From: Desulfatitalea sp. BRH_c12 | GTDB taxonomy: Bacteria > Desulfobacterota > Desulfobacteria > Desulfobacterales > Desulfosarcinaceae | Reading direction: 5' to 3' | NCBI GenBank assembly: GCA_000961655.1 | Contig: LADR01000008.1 | Span: 248,001-312,000 of the forward strand | DNA: 64,000 nt | Shown: piece after piece, positions 44,181-52,859 of the stretch | Position numbering within the stretch: the first letter of the stretch is position 1 | Layout of the letters: each line of letters starts with the position of its first letter | Program-made: the position numbers and the translations under genes | The notes under the pieces: model-generated | Databases searched by the model: none | What the model was told of the DNA's origin: nothing | What the model saw: the letters and a program-made list of their open reading frames with translations, nothing else

Positions 44181-45745
44181 AGCCATGGCTCAAATGGATA
44201 TTATGGGCGGCCGCTGCCTTTTTGGTTATTATACTGCTGATCGTCCTGGCTTCGTATGTCGCTGACGAACCCCTGCGTGCCTATTTTGAAGAACAGGTCA
44301 ACCGTAATCTGAAAGGGTACCGTATCAGTCTTGAAGATGTGGATATCAACCCATTCGGGCCATCAGTCGTGCTCGAAGGGGTCCGTATCATCCAGGAGAA
44401 ACATCCCGATCCGCCTGTGGCCCATTTCCCAAGCATAGATGCCGGCGTGCACTGGCGGCCGATCCTGCGGGGGCGACTGGTCGGCGAGATTGGCCTGGAC
44501 CGTCCGGCGTTCCATATCCATTTGAAACAACTCGAAGAGGAGACCGCCAATGAAACCAAGGTGCAGGATCGCGGATGGCAGGAGGCGGTCAAAGCCATTT
44601 TCCCGCTCGAAATCAATTTTTTCACGATCACGGACGGCGAACTGACCTATATCGACCAAGACCCCGAGCGCCCCTTGCAGGTGCGCGACATTGCCTTCGA
44701 GGCGTCCAATATCCGCAATATCGAATCCGAAGAGGGCGATTATCCGTCACCTTTTCGGTTCGAGGCCGTTCTTTTTGAAAAAGGTCGGGCAAACGTGCAA
44801 GGCGATGCCGATTTCCTGGCCGAACCGCATCCCGGAGTCGATGCCCGTCTGAATATCGAAAACGTGCCGCTGGAATATTTTGCGCCGGTTCTGGCGCGCT
44901 ATCACATCACCTTGACCCAGGGCCGTTTGGATGCTTCCGGGCAGGTGGCGTTCGCGCCAAGCATCAAGGCCGCCCACCTTGAAAAACTGCAGGTGTCGGC
45001 CTTGAAAGTGGATTACGGCCATTCACAGGACTCGGAAAGCTTGGAAGCCAAAACCGCCCAAAAAACCAAAGCGGCTGCTGACGAGGTGAGCAACGATCCT
45101 GAGTTCCAACTGCGTGTAGATCAATTGCACCTCGAAGGCGATGTTGGATTTGTCAATCACGCGGTTGATCCGACCTATCGGCTTTTTTTGCAAAATATGG
45201 ATTTGCGCGTCGAGAATCTATCCAATCATTTCAAAGAAGGTCCTGCCGAAGTCACATTGGCCGGTGCCTTTATGGGCAGCGGACAAACCAATGCCAAGGG
45301 GACTTTTCGTCCGGAGCAAAACGGTCCCGATTTTGACCTGAACGTTAAAATCGAGGGCACCTTCATGCCGGCGCTGAATGATCTGCTGCGCGCCTATGGC
45401 AACTTCGATGTGGTAGCCGGCACTTTTTCACTCTATTCCGAACTGCAGGTGCATCAGGATATGGTCGATGGCTATGTCAAACCGCTTTTCAAAGACCTGG
45501 AGGTCTACGATCAACGCCAGGATGAAGAAAAGGGCCTTTTCCGCAAGATGTACGAAGGGTTGGTCGGGGGAATGAGCGACCTGCTTTCCAGGGATCCGGG
45601 AGACCGCGTGGCCACCCGCACCGATATTTCAGGAGAAGTTGAGAATCCTCAGGCCGATACCTGGCAGGTGGTGCTCACGTTGGTTCAGAACGCCTTTTTC
45701 AAGGCCGTTCTGCCCGGCTTTGATCAGGAAATTACAAGGGAATGA
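44177..45745 (+). CDS. DUF748 / AsmA-like envelope protein
   Basis: 522 residues. One N-terminal transmembrane helix (about 6-28) anchors a long periplasmic part rich in beta strands. AsmA-like features include VNRNLKGYRISLEDVDINPFGPSVVLEGVRI, ADFLAEPHPGVDARLNIENVPLEYFAPVLARY, GRLDASGQVAF and DFDLNVKIEGTFMPALNDLLRAYGNFDVVAGTFSLYSEL, all typical of DUF748. Relatives in this superfamily bridge the envelope and influence outer-membrane lipid content. AAGGAG lies 8 bases before the ATG at 44177, which overlaps the permease stop, so the two are coupled. Confidence 0.88.
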   Translation: MKPWLKWILWAAAAFLVIILLIVLASYVADEPLRAYFEEQVNRNLKGYRISLEDVDINPFGPSVVLEGVRIIQEKHPDPPVAHFPSIDAGVHWRPILRGRLVGEIGLDRPAFHIHLKQLEEETANETKVQDRGWQEAVKAIFPLEINFFTITDGELTYIDQDPERPLQVRDIAFEASNIRNIESEEGDYPSPFRFEAVLFEKGRANVQGDADFLAEPHPGVDARLNIENVPLEYFAPVLARYHITLTQGRLDASGQVAFAPSIKAAHLEKLQVSALKVDYGHSQDSESLEAKTAQKTKAAADEVSNDPEFQLRVDQLHLEGDVGFVNHAVDPTYRLFLQNMDLRVENLSNHFKEGPAEVTLAGAFMGSGQTNAKGTFRPEQNGPDFDLNVKIEGTFMPALNDLLRAYGNFDVVAGTFSLYSELQVHQDMVDGYVKPLFKDLEVYDQRQDEEKGLFRKMYEGLVGGMSDLLSRDPGDRVATRTDISGEVENPQADTWQVVLTLVQNAFFKAVLPGFDQEITRE

Positions 45746-46189
45746 TGACTCCTGCTGCTCCCTGCTCACCAACAGATTATATGTTGTCCTATCATTCTTT
45801 CTTCCCTTCAGTCAGCGGATGACGAGAGCCCTTTTTAATCGTAAAAAGTCCTGCCTTTCCAATCACCTGTTTCACCACACATCCTTAGGTCGGACGCCTT
45901 GCGGTACACCATGTCCTCCGCAAGCTGCCTGCCATTGGAAACCTGAAACTACGCCTTATTCCCTATTTGGCATTTTTTTACTTCTTAAATAGGCTCTGTA
46001 GATGCTTTACTAGTTATTCTGAAAAATACATGAAAATAGTGATAAATCGATATCTTCAGGCTGCGTAGCAAAGTGTGATAAAAGCGAAGCAGGACAAAAC
46101 ATGGTTGCGGCTGCCGGAAAGAATGCCTAATATGTTTTAACCGCGCAGGATATTTAATAATTCTGCCGTAGTAAAATAACGGAGGTAAA
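45746..46189. other. Intergenic region, promoter near its end
   Basis: About 440 A/T-rich bases with no supported gene. The only signal is the promoter pair at 46105-46133. Confidence 0.5.
46105..46133 (+). promoter_or_regulatory. Putative sigma70 promoter of the PhaC/PhaZ-like gene
   Basis: TTGCGG (46105-46110) and TAATAT (46128-46133) are 17 bases apart, about 57 bases before the start codon. Confidence 0.4.
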
Positions 46190-47383
46190 ATGGAGAGATT
46201 CTTACGATCTTATGAAAATAGTATTCGGGGTGCCATGCACATGACCGGCACTCTGTATGATATGCTCGCGACAGCAATGCGTATGAATGCTTTTACGCAA
46301 ACCTTGGCAGCGCCAGTGGCGGATTACGGAAATTTTCTTAAAGAAAAGGCGGCGCCCATTTCAGATCGACCCTGGATGAGTGAAAATGAAGTAGTCGCGC
46401 GTTGGCCAAGAATCATTTTACGAAAATTCAATGAGGGTGAGAAGGGGCACGCTTTGCTGCTAGTGCCACCGGAGGCCGGCCACAATAGCCAAATAGTAGA
46501 TTATGGCCCTGAACAAAGTCTCGTGCAATGTGCATCGGATAACTTCCGAGGAGACGTTTATGTGATGGATAAATTGCGCGCCGGCCTTGAACATGCGTCC
46601 TATTCTATTGAGAACAGTATTCACTCCCTGGACCAGTGTGTTCAACACATCGGCGAGCCTGTTCACCTGGTGGGGCTTTGCCAGGGAGGCTGGCAATCTG
46701 CCATCTATGCAGCGCTTTACCCTGAAAGGGTTAAAACATTGACCCTGGCGGGTGCCCCCATCGATTTTCATGCCGGCGATGGCATCATCAGCGAATGGGC
46801 CAAAACGCTGCCGATATCTTTTTTTCAGGCCATGGTGGCCATGGGCCGCGGACGCATGCCAGGTGCGTTCATCACGACCGGTTTTAAAATGATGAATGCT
46901 TTTGATCGGTTCATCGGCGATGATATGAACCTTTATGATAACATCAACGATCCCGATTACGTTGAAAGATATCGGCTTTTCAAGCAATGGTATGAATTTA
47001 CCCAGCCGATTGGCGGACAGATGTACCTGGAAGTGGTCGAACATTTGTTCAAGGAGAATAAACTCGTGAAAGGTCTTCTGGAAGTCATGGGGCGCAAAGT
47101 GGATCTTTCTCACATCCACCAGCCCCTTTATCTGATCGCCGGGACCGAAGACGAGATTACGCCGCCGGCCCAGCTCTTTGCAATGGGTAAACATGTTTCT
47201 TCGACAGTGATTGAGGAAAAACTGGCTGAGGCAGGCCATATTGGTGTGTTCATGAAGAACCGTGTGATCAAAGAGATCTGGAGCGATTTATTTGAACGAC
47301 TATCTTACGAAGCCTTCGCACCGGAGCGCACAGAATATGCCTTCGAAAGCCGCCCGCGTTGTGAGGAAGAATTGACGGTTTAG
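46190..47383 (+). CDS. PhaC/PhaZ-like alpha/beta hydrolase with Cys nucleophile
   Basis: 397 residues. An N-terminal helical part (about 1-60) precedes an alpha/beta-hydrolase core. The elbow reads LVGLCQGGW with Cys164, matching the G-x-C-x-G-G box of polyhydroxyalkanoate synthases (class III size) and intracellular depolymerase-like proteins. AGTEDEITPP and EAGHIGVF supply the acid and the histidine. AACGGAGG precedes the ATG. Whether it makes or degrades polyester, or acts on something else, cannot be settled; no phasin, phaA or phaB gene is near. A strong terminator follows. Confidence 0.8.
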   Translation: MERFLRSYENSIRGAMHMTGTLYDMLATAMRMNAFTQTLAAPVADYGNFLKEKAAPISDRPWMSENEVVARWPRIILRKFNEGEKGHALLLVPPEAGHNSQIVDYGPEQSLVQCASDNFRGDVYVMDKLRAGLEHASYSIENSIHSLDQCVQHIGEPVHLVGLCQGGWQSAIYAALYPERVKTLTLAGAPIDFHAGDGIISEWAKTLPISFFQAMVAMGRGRMPGAFITTGFKMMNAFDRFIGDDMNLYDNINDPDYVERYRLFKQWYEFTQPIGGQMYLEVVEHLFKENKLVKGLLEVMGRKVDLSHIHQPLYLIAGTEDEITPPAQLFAMGKHVSSTVIEEKLAEAGHIGVFMKNRVIKEIWSDLFERLSYEAFAPERTEYAFESRPRCEEELTV

Positions 47384-47403
47384 AGATATAAACGGCGCTT
47401 TGA

Positions 47404-47437
47404 AAAGAGCCCTGAATACCCAGGGCTCTTTATTCTT
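47404..47437. terminator. Bidirectional rho-independent terminator
   Basis: Perfect 11-bp stem AAAGAGCCCTG (47404-47414) with CAGGGCTCTTT (47421-47431), six-base loop, T-rich tail on the plus side and an A-rich flank for the minus side. It sits between two convergent genes. Confidence 0.85.
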
Positions 47438-47441
47438 ATCC

Positions 47442-48296
47442 TCATCCATTGACAATTCTGCCGCCATTCGGATGTAGAACCTGCCCCGTCATGTATGACG
47501 CATCGGCACTGGCCAGAAAAACGTAACTGGGGGCCACTTCACCGGGCTGCCCGGCGCGCTTCATCGGTGTATTAAGCCCGAATTTCGATACTTTCTCTTC
47601 GTCGTAGGAGGCTGGAATCAGCGGTGTCCAGATTGGCCCGGGGGCGACGGCATTGACCCTAATGTTGCGCTCGGCCAAACCCAGGGCCAGTGAGCGGGTA
47701 AAGGCCACGATGGCGCCTTTGGTGGTGGCATAGTCGAGCAGTGTCGGATTGCCCTCGTAAGCCGTCACCGAGGTGGTGTTGATAATCGCGCTGCCCTCTT
47801 TTAAAAATTCCAGGGCGGCCTTGGTCATATAAAACATTGAAAAGATGTTGGTCCGGAAAGTCTTTTCCAGTGCTTGCGCGGTTATATCCAAAATGCTTGC
47901 GCGCGCATGTTGCTCTGCGGCATTGTTGATCAGAATGTCAAGCCCACCCAGTGTTGCGACGGTCTGCTGGACCGCTTTCTGGCAAAAGGATTCTTCGCCC
48001 ACGTCGCCGCTGATGGTCAGACAGCGTGCGCCGATTTTTTCGACTTCTTTGCGCGTCTCTTCCGCATCCTTATGTTCGTTCAGGTAGACGATGGCGACAT
48101 CGGCCCCTTCGCGGGCAAATGCAATGGCCACTGCCCGACCGATCCCGCTGTCGCCACCGGTAATAATGGCCCGGCGGTCCTGAAGCCTGCGCCCGCCCGG
48201 ATACTCAGGCGGTTGCGAGTCTGGTTTGGGGGTCATTTTCGAGCGTTCCCCTGGCTGTTCCTGCCGCTGGGGTGGAAAGGAATGTTGTTCGGCCAT
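47442..48296 (-). CDS. Short-chain dehydrogenase, general-stress type (YdaD/YhdG-like)
   Basis: 284 residues, about 40 longer at the N-terminus than core SDRs, with a Pro/Gln-rich leader (PPQRQEQPGERSKMTPKP) typical of the stress-induced glucose-dehydrogenase-like group. TGGDSGIGRAVA binds NAD(P); NNAAEQ, TTSVTAYEG and the catalytic YATTK (Tyr-x3-Lys) complete the active site. The C-terminus has SYMTGQVLHPNGGRIVNG. AAAGGAG lies before the ATG. The physiological substrate is unknown. Confidence 0.9.
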   Translation of the reverse strand: MAEQHSFPPQRQEQPGERSKMTPKPDSQPPEYPGGRRLQDRRAIITGGDSGIGRAVAIAFAREGADVAIVYLNEHKDAEETRKEVEKIGARCLTISGDVGEESFCQKAVQQTVATLGGLDILINNAAEQHARASILDITAQALEKTFRTNIFSMFYMTKAALEFLKEGSAIINTTSVTAYEGNPTLLDYATTKGAIVAFTRSLALGLAERNIRVNAVAPGPIWTPLIPASYDEEKVSKFGLNTPMKRAGQPGEVAPSYVFLASADASYMTGQVLHPNGGRIVNG

Positions 48297-48656
48297 GATC
48301 GTTCTCCTTTCAAAAGAAACAAAACGGCGTTGCCGGAGTGTTGTTCATCGCTTAACGCAGGCAATGTAATCCTGAAGCGTTTACACGACTATTGGCACGA
48401 TCCTGTATTTGCCCCCGGTCCGGCTGCCCTGGTACCCATTGTGCCCGCTGGCCTCAGAATGTAGGGTGGGCATTGCCCTGGGCATTGCCCACCACTATTG
48501 CCCGCCAACAACATCATCGGTTTCTGACACTGATCCCGGCCAAGCAATTGAATAGACACCTGATCGAACATAGCGATGGAACGTTGAATACGGACATAAG
48601 ACAATGGTGGGCGATGCCCACCCTACTTGCCCTGGTGGCCATCGTCCCAGTAGGCC
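48297..48656. other. Intergenic region carrying a MITE-like element
   Basis: About 360 bases without a supported gene; most of it is the inverted-repeat element described next. Confidence 0.5.
48461..48626. repeat. MITE/REP-like element with terminal inverted repeats
   Basis: GTAGGGTGGGCATTGCCC (48461-48478) and its inverse complement with one mismatch (48609-48626) bound a 166-base, non-coding interval with further GGGCATTGCCC repetition at the left end. Imperfect direct copies of a 29-base stretch (CTGGT...GGCCTCAG) flank it at 48429-48457 and 48631-48659. GTAGGGTGGGC-type palindromes are, from memory, widespread in proteobacterial genomes. No transposase is in the window. Confidence 0.6.
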
Positions 48657-49382
48657 TCAGTGAAGGTCGTGCTGCTTGCGCAAAGCAAGACCCACGGACG
48701 TGTAGGGGTAGCCATGAAAACGGCGCATCCGCTCCCGGAGGGATGGCCAGTCAGCTTCGAGGTCCAACGCGCCTTCCAGCATAAGCCCGCAGGATGCAAT
48801 CGCATCCAGCAGCATTTCAAGCCGTTGCCTGTCGAATACATTCCAGTCCACCGCAAAACGTTTACCCGGGCCTTCGTACCACATTTTTTCATCGGCGCTT
48901 TGGGCGTAATCGGTGGTCAACAACAGCCGACCGCCGGTTTTGAGTGCGCGGGCGAGTTCTTTCAACGCGACCGTCATCTCCGCCAAAGGCAAATGTTCTA
49001 TTACCGAAATGCAGAAGACCCCATCGAAATGTCCCGATGGCAATGGCAGCTGCTGCAAACGGCCGCGGACGTAGCGCAACGACATACCGGCTGGAACGGT
49101 CAGGCAGTCCGGCAGGTCGGGGTCTATAGCGGTCACCCGCAGATCCTGCCCTCCTAAAAAGAGTGGGAAGACAGAGGCGCCGCAGCCCGCGTCCAGCACC
49201 CGGCTGCCAGGGGGCAGGTCCGCCCGCTGCAGCGCCCAAGGATACTCCCACTGTTTGCTGGGGTGCAGGTAAAGGCATGGATCCGTGCGCAGCAGGTCCT
49301 CCATTTGGCGGATCGTATGGCGATAAAAAGGGGTGTTCAGATCATCGAGGTTCATCAGCCGGTTGGTTTCAGATAGCCGCAT
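48657..49382 (-). CDS. SAM-dependent class I methyltransferase
   Basis: 241 residues. Motif I is VLDAGCGASVFPLFL (about 68-82), with AIDPD as the acidic strand-2 end and ISVIEHLP near motif III; RALKTGGRLLLTTDY follows. This is the Methyltransf_11-like layout; the target could be a sugar or lipid. The ATG at 49380-49382 has AAGGA 7 bases upstream, within the end of the GT9 gene (14-base overlap). The last bases lie in one of the flanking direct repeats of the 48.5 kb element. Confidence 0.88.
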   Translation of the reverse strand: MRLSETNRLMNLDDLNTPFYRHTIRQMEDLLRTDPCLYLHPSKQWEYPWALQRADLPPGSRVLDAGCGASVFPLFLGGQDLRVTAIDPDLPDCLTVPAGMSLRYVRGRLQQLPLPSGHFDGVFCISVIEHLPLAEMTVALKELARALKTGGRLLLTTDYAQSADEKMWYEGPGKRFAVDWNVFDRQRLEMLLDAIASCGLMLEGALDLEADWPSLRERMRRFHGYPYTSVGLALRKQHDLH

Positions 49383-50442
49383 GACGTTTTCCTTCAAGCC
49401 GCTCCGTCAGTGTTTGCGTAGCGTTGTTCAGAACAGTAGATAAAGGGACCGCATCGATGCAGCCGTTGCGGTCGATCAGGCAGCGGTTCAAGACCAGGCA
49501 TTGCGAAGGGCCGAAGGCCTGAGTCTTTCGATAAGGGCATGGCGAAGGGCTGCTGATTCCGCGGTGTTGCGCGCCCGGGGGCAGATAGATGGCCGCCGAA
49601 GTTGGACCAAAAACAGCGACTACCGGCGTTCCGACGGCAGCACTCATGTGCATTATCCCCGTGTCATTGCAGATCAGCAACGCGCAGCGTGCCAGCAGGG
49701 CGGCGGTGTCCAGCAGGTGCAAGGTGCTGACCATGATCGGTTTGGGTGGCGATTTCATCAAGGCGACCATCTCGTATGCGATGGCCTGCTGCGGGCCTGC
49801 AAAGACCACCACCTGACAATTGAACCTTTCCACCAGCGCGTCGGCCACCGCTGCCATGTGGGCGATAGGCCAACGTTTCAAAAACGAAGAGGCCAATGCA
49901 GATATGCCGACCATTATGCGCCTATCGGCCGATGGCGTGCGCAATGCCGTGGCGGCACGGGCCATACGGTCGTTGTCCAGTGCGAGTCGCGGATACGCGG
50001 AACGGGCGACAGGCAGTCCCCAGGCGGCGCGCACCGCCTTTTTCATAGCGTCCACCCCATTCAGGCCGTCGAGCGGCATATCGGTCCCGGTGTCCAGGAT
50101 TTTACGACCATTGCGCCAAATCGTATCTCTGACCGCATGAACCGCATGCGACACATCCAGGATCAGATCGAAATTTTTGCGGTCCAGCCATGTCGCAATC
50201 GCACTCCGGATATGTGGATCGCCCTTATCGCCCCAATGGCGCAGTCCCCATTGCTGAATGCTTTCCAGGGCGTGCCAATGGGGGTCGTCCTGAAGGAGGT
50301 CCAACGCCGGCAGGGCCCCTAGAAGCGTCACCTGTGCGTCCGGCCTGAGGGCTTTGAGCGCCTCGAGTGCGGGGAGTTGCATGATCACATCTCCAATTCC
50401 GTAGTGCAAACATACGAGGGGACGCCGGGCGTCTGCAAGCAT
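49369..50442 (-). CDS. Glycosyltransferase family 9 (ADP-heptose:LPS heptosyltransferase-like)
   Basis: 357 residues. GT9 features are LHYGIGDVIMQLPALEALKALRPDAQVTLLG at the N-terminus, ISALASSFLKRWP in the middle, and LLICNDTGIMHMSAAVGTPVVAVFGPTSAAIYLPPG as the donor-binding segment. A CPYRK...CLVLNRCLID tail with several cysteines is close to the end. Members add heptose or other sugars to lipopolysaccharide core. AAGGT lies about 10 bases before the ATG. It heads a minus-strand pair with the methyltransferase and is divergent from the glycan operon. Confidence 0.88.
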   Translation of the reverse strand: MLADARRPLVCLHYGIGDVIMQLPALEALKALRPDAQVTLLGALPALDLLQDDPHWHALESIQQWGLRHWGDKGDPHIRSAIATWLDRKNFDLILDVSHAVHAVRDTIWRNGRKILDTGTDMPLDGLNGVDAMKKAVRAAWGLPVARSAYPRLALDNDRMARAATALRTPSADRRIMVGISALASSFLKRWPIAHMAAVADALVERFNCQVVVFAGPQQAIAYEMVALMKSPPKPIMVSTLHLLDTAALLARCALLICNDTGIMHMSAAVGTPVVAVFGPTSAAIYLPPGAQHRGISSPSPCPYRKTQAFGPSQCLVLNRCLIDRNGCIDAVPLSTVLNNATQTLTERLEGKRHAAI

Positions 50443-50799
50443 GAAGAAACATACCTTTCAGGTAAAGCATGCGAAGGAGAATTAAAGGAAAATAAACTTC
50501 ACATGGAAAGAAATTCCCCCTATCCATATGGGCTGAGCACGGCAAATCCAATCGGGTGCAGGCCTGATTCTAACCTCCGCTAAATTGTATTCCGAAGAGC
50601 GCGGCGCGTGGCAAAATCCTGCCTGATCGGCGGAGAATTCCAGATTATGAATGCCTGCGAAAAAGAGCCTAAATAGTGGTTTCACCGTATGGCACGACCG
50701 CGCCTGAAAAGCTACTTTCCTTGGCAAGCAGGGCTTTTCTTGCCGTTGCTTTCTTCGGTTCCCATAAAAATAAGGGGCTTTGGTTTCCACGAGGTGTTA
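50443..50799. other. Divergent intergenic region of the glycan locus
   Basis: About 360 bases separating the GT9 gene from the plus-strand operon. It must hold promoters for both; I could not pick out a convincing pair by eye. No supported gene. Confidence 0.4.
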
Positions 50800-51936
50800 A
50801 TGCGCATAGCCTTTTTTTACCACTCCATAGTGTCCGATTGGAACAACGGCAATGCCCATTTCCTACGAGGTATCGTTACCGAATTGCTTGCACGTGGCCA
50901 TGACGTCCGGGTCTGCGAACCCGAAAACGGCTGGAGTCTTCAAAATCTCACCATGCAATTCGGACAAGAGCCTTTCAAAATTTTTCGCAAACTCTTCAGC
51001 GGCATTCGGCCGTATTTTTACTCTGCCGACTTGACTGAGTTAGACAAACTGTTGGAAGACATCGATGTGGTGATCGTCCACGAATGGAACGACGCCCGCA
51101 TGATCCGGCGCATCGCCGGAATACGCAAGGGCGGTGGTGCGTTTAAATTGCTTTTTCACGATACCCATCACCGTTACTTTACTTCTCCGCATCTGCTTGA
51201 CGAAATCGATCTGCGCAATTTCGATGGTGTGCTGGCCTTTGGCGAAGAACTGCGCCTATACTACATAAAGCAGGGAATTGCACCCGCATGGACCTGGCAC
51301 GAAGCCGCCGATACCCGCATATTCTATCCGCGCCATCCGGATCGGCATCGCCGCGATCTGATCTGGATCGGCAACGGCGGCGACGGAGAACGTAATCTCG
51401 AATACCGCCAGTTTCTCCTGGAGCCGGTGCGCGTCTTGAAGTTGCAGGCCACGGTGTATGGCGTCCGCTATGACAGTGACGCGCTGCAAACGCTGCAAAC
51501 CGCTGGCATACAGTATGGCGGGTGGTTGGCCAACTACCAGGTGCCGGCGGCTTTTGCCGGTCATCGTTTGACCCTGCACATTCCGCGCGCGCCTTATGTG
51601 CGGGTCTTGAAAGGTATTCCTACCATCCGGCCCTTCGAGGCCTTGGCTTGCGGTATCCCGCTGATCTGCACGCCCTGGGAAGACACGGAAAACCTTTTCA
51701 GCCCGGGCAAGGATTACCTGGTGGCGCGCAATTCGGCCGAAATGAAACGCCACATTCGCGACGTGCTCAATGACGCTTTTCTGGCCGCCGCGATGAGCGC
51801 TCATGGACGGCGCACGATCATGGCGCGGCATACCTGTGCGCACCGGGTCAATGAATTGATGGCCATTTTGGCGTCTCTCGGGGTGTCCGCTCAGGACGAG
51901 GAACCACCCTACATGAAGAAAGCAGGCAAGCAGTGA
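50800..51936 (+). CDS. CgeB-like glycosyltransferase
   Basis: 378 residues of GT-B type. It opens MRIAFFYHSIVSDWNNGNAHFLRGIVTELLARGHDVRVCEPENGW and has RPFEALACGIPLICTPWEDTENLFSPGKDYLVA as the C-terminal donor-binding segment, the layout of the spore maturation protein CgeB group. Two further genes of the locus (59196 and 60290) share both ends of this plan. The ATG at 50800 has GAGGTG just upstream; a longer in-frame start would add 37 hydrophobic residues that do not fit the fold. The next gene starts at a GTG overlapping the stop. Confidence 0.83.
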   Translation: MRIAFFYHSIVSDWNNGNAHFLRGIVTELLARGHDVRVCEPENGWSLQNLTMQFGQEPFKIFRKLFSGIRPYFYSADLTELDKLLEDIDVVIVHEWNDARMIRRIAGIRKGGGAFKLLFHDTHHRYFTSPHLLDEIDLRNFDGVLAFGEELRLYYIKQGIAPAWTWHEAADTRIFYPRHPDRHRRDLIWIGNGGDGERNLEYRQFLLEPVRVLKLQATVYGVRYDSDALQTLQTAGIQYGGWLANYQVPAAFAGHRLTLHIPRAPYVRVLKGIPTIRPFEALACGIPLICTPWEDTENLFSPGKDYLVARNSAEMKRHIRDVLNDAFLAAAMSAHGRRTIMARHTCAHRVNELMAILASLGVSAQDEEPPYMKKAGKQ

Positions 51937-52847
51937 TCAGTTCAATCATGTTCTGGAACGAGCCCAACAACCTTTCTCACTGGGATTTTACCATGGATCC
52001 CCAATGGTCGGTATTTACGGAAATGACCCAGGCGGCGGCACGCACGGTGCGATCCTTGTGCCCCGATCTGCGACTGGTGCTGGGCGGCATATCGCCCATC
52101 GATCCTGTATTTATTACTTTGCTCGATGATTATCGTCTGCTCGACAACCTGGATGTCGTGGCGGTTCACGGATTTCCCCTGGACTGGAACCATTGGAAAA
52201 TAGACGAGTGGCCGCAGCGCATTGCCGAAATTGAAGCGGTCAGTGGTCTGCCGGTGTGGGTGACGGAGGTGGGCGTGTCGACGTTCGGCGCCGATGAAGT
52301 TCAGGTGTTCGGCTTGCAGCGCACCGCTGAACTGCTCTTGGACCGCGTGGAAAGGGTCTACTGGTACAGTTTGCTCGACCTGCCGCCGGAATGGGAGGCC
52401 ACCACGCGCCACAAGGAGTCCGAAGGCAGCGCTTACTATCGCCATTTCTACATGGGGCTGATCCGCGCCGATAATACGCCTAAACCGGCCCTGGCCCACT
52501 TCGATCCGCGCATGGGCGTGTGCCAGTGGCTTCACTATCAAGATCACCGCATGGACACGATTGTCGAAACCCTGCGCCGGATGAAGGTAAAACATTTGCG
52601 CACCGGCATCAGTTGGGCTGATTGGCACCGTCCGACTGCCCTGGCCTGGTTCGACCGCCAGATGGCAGCGCTGCAGGATTTCGATCTTCTGATTACCTTA
52701 TGCTTTACGCCGCCTTCACGCGGCATCCGGCCGTGTCATACCAGTCCGCCGGCCAATCCCGAAGAATTTGCGTCTTTTGCCGCGCAGGTCGTGGAACGTT
52801 ATGTTCTGCCCTCCGCGGGTTCACGCAGGCGCATCCGATCCGCCTGA
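51933..52847 (+). CDS. Glycoside hydrolase (GH39/GH5-like) with permuted half-barrels
   Basis: 304 residues. The protein begins almost at the acid/base motif (FWNEPNN, Glu10), and the likely nucleophile is Glu112 in VWVTEVGVS; these mark the second half of a clan-A TIM barrel. Residues about 194-291 (MGVCQWLHYQDHRMD, RTGISWADW, LLITLCFTPPSRG, NPEEFASFAAQVVERY) look like the first half of such a barrel and should normally precede the NEP motif. So the halves appear in reversed order, or two truncated units are fused. The GTG start overlaps the upstream stop (GTGA); an ATG lies five codons on. It probably trims or remodels the glycan; not certain to be active. Confidence 0.72.
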   Translation: MISSIMFWNEPNNLSHWDFTMDPQWSVFTEMTQAAARTVRSLCPDLRLVLGGISPIDPVFITLLDDYRLLDNLDVVAVHGFPLDWNHWKIDEWPQRIAEIEAVSGLPVWVTEVGVSTFGADEVQVFGLQRTAELLLDRVERVYWYSLLDLPPEWEATTRHKESEGSAYYRHFYMGLIRADNTPKPALAHFDPRMGVCQWLHYQDHRMDTIVETLRRMKVKHLRTGISWADWHRPTALAWFDRQMAALQDFDLLITLCFTPPSRGIRPCHTSPPANPEEFASFAAQVVERYVLPSAGSRRRIRSA

Positions 52848-52859
52848 AAGGATTCATTT

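Noticed and set aside
50689-50799. N-terminal extension of the first CgeB-like transferase
   Set aside because: The segment is hydrophobic and Pro-rich and precedes the canonical MRIAFFYHS start with its own GAGGTG site.
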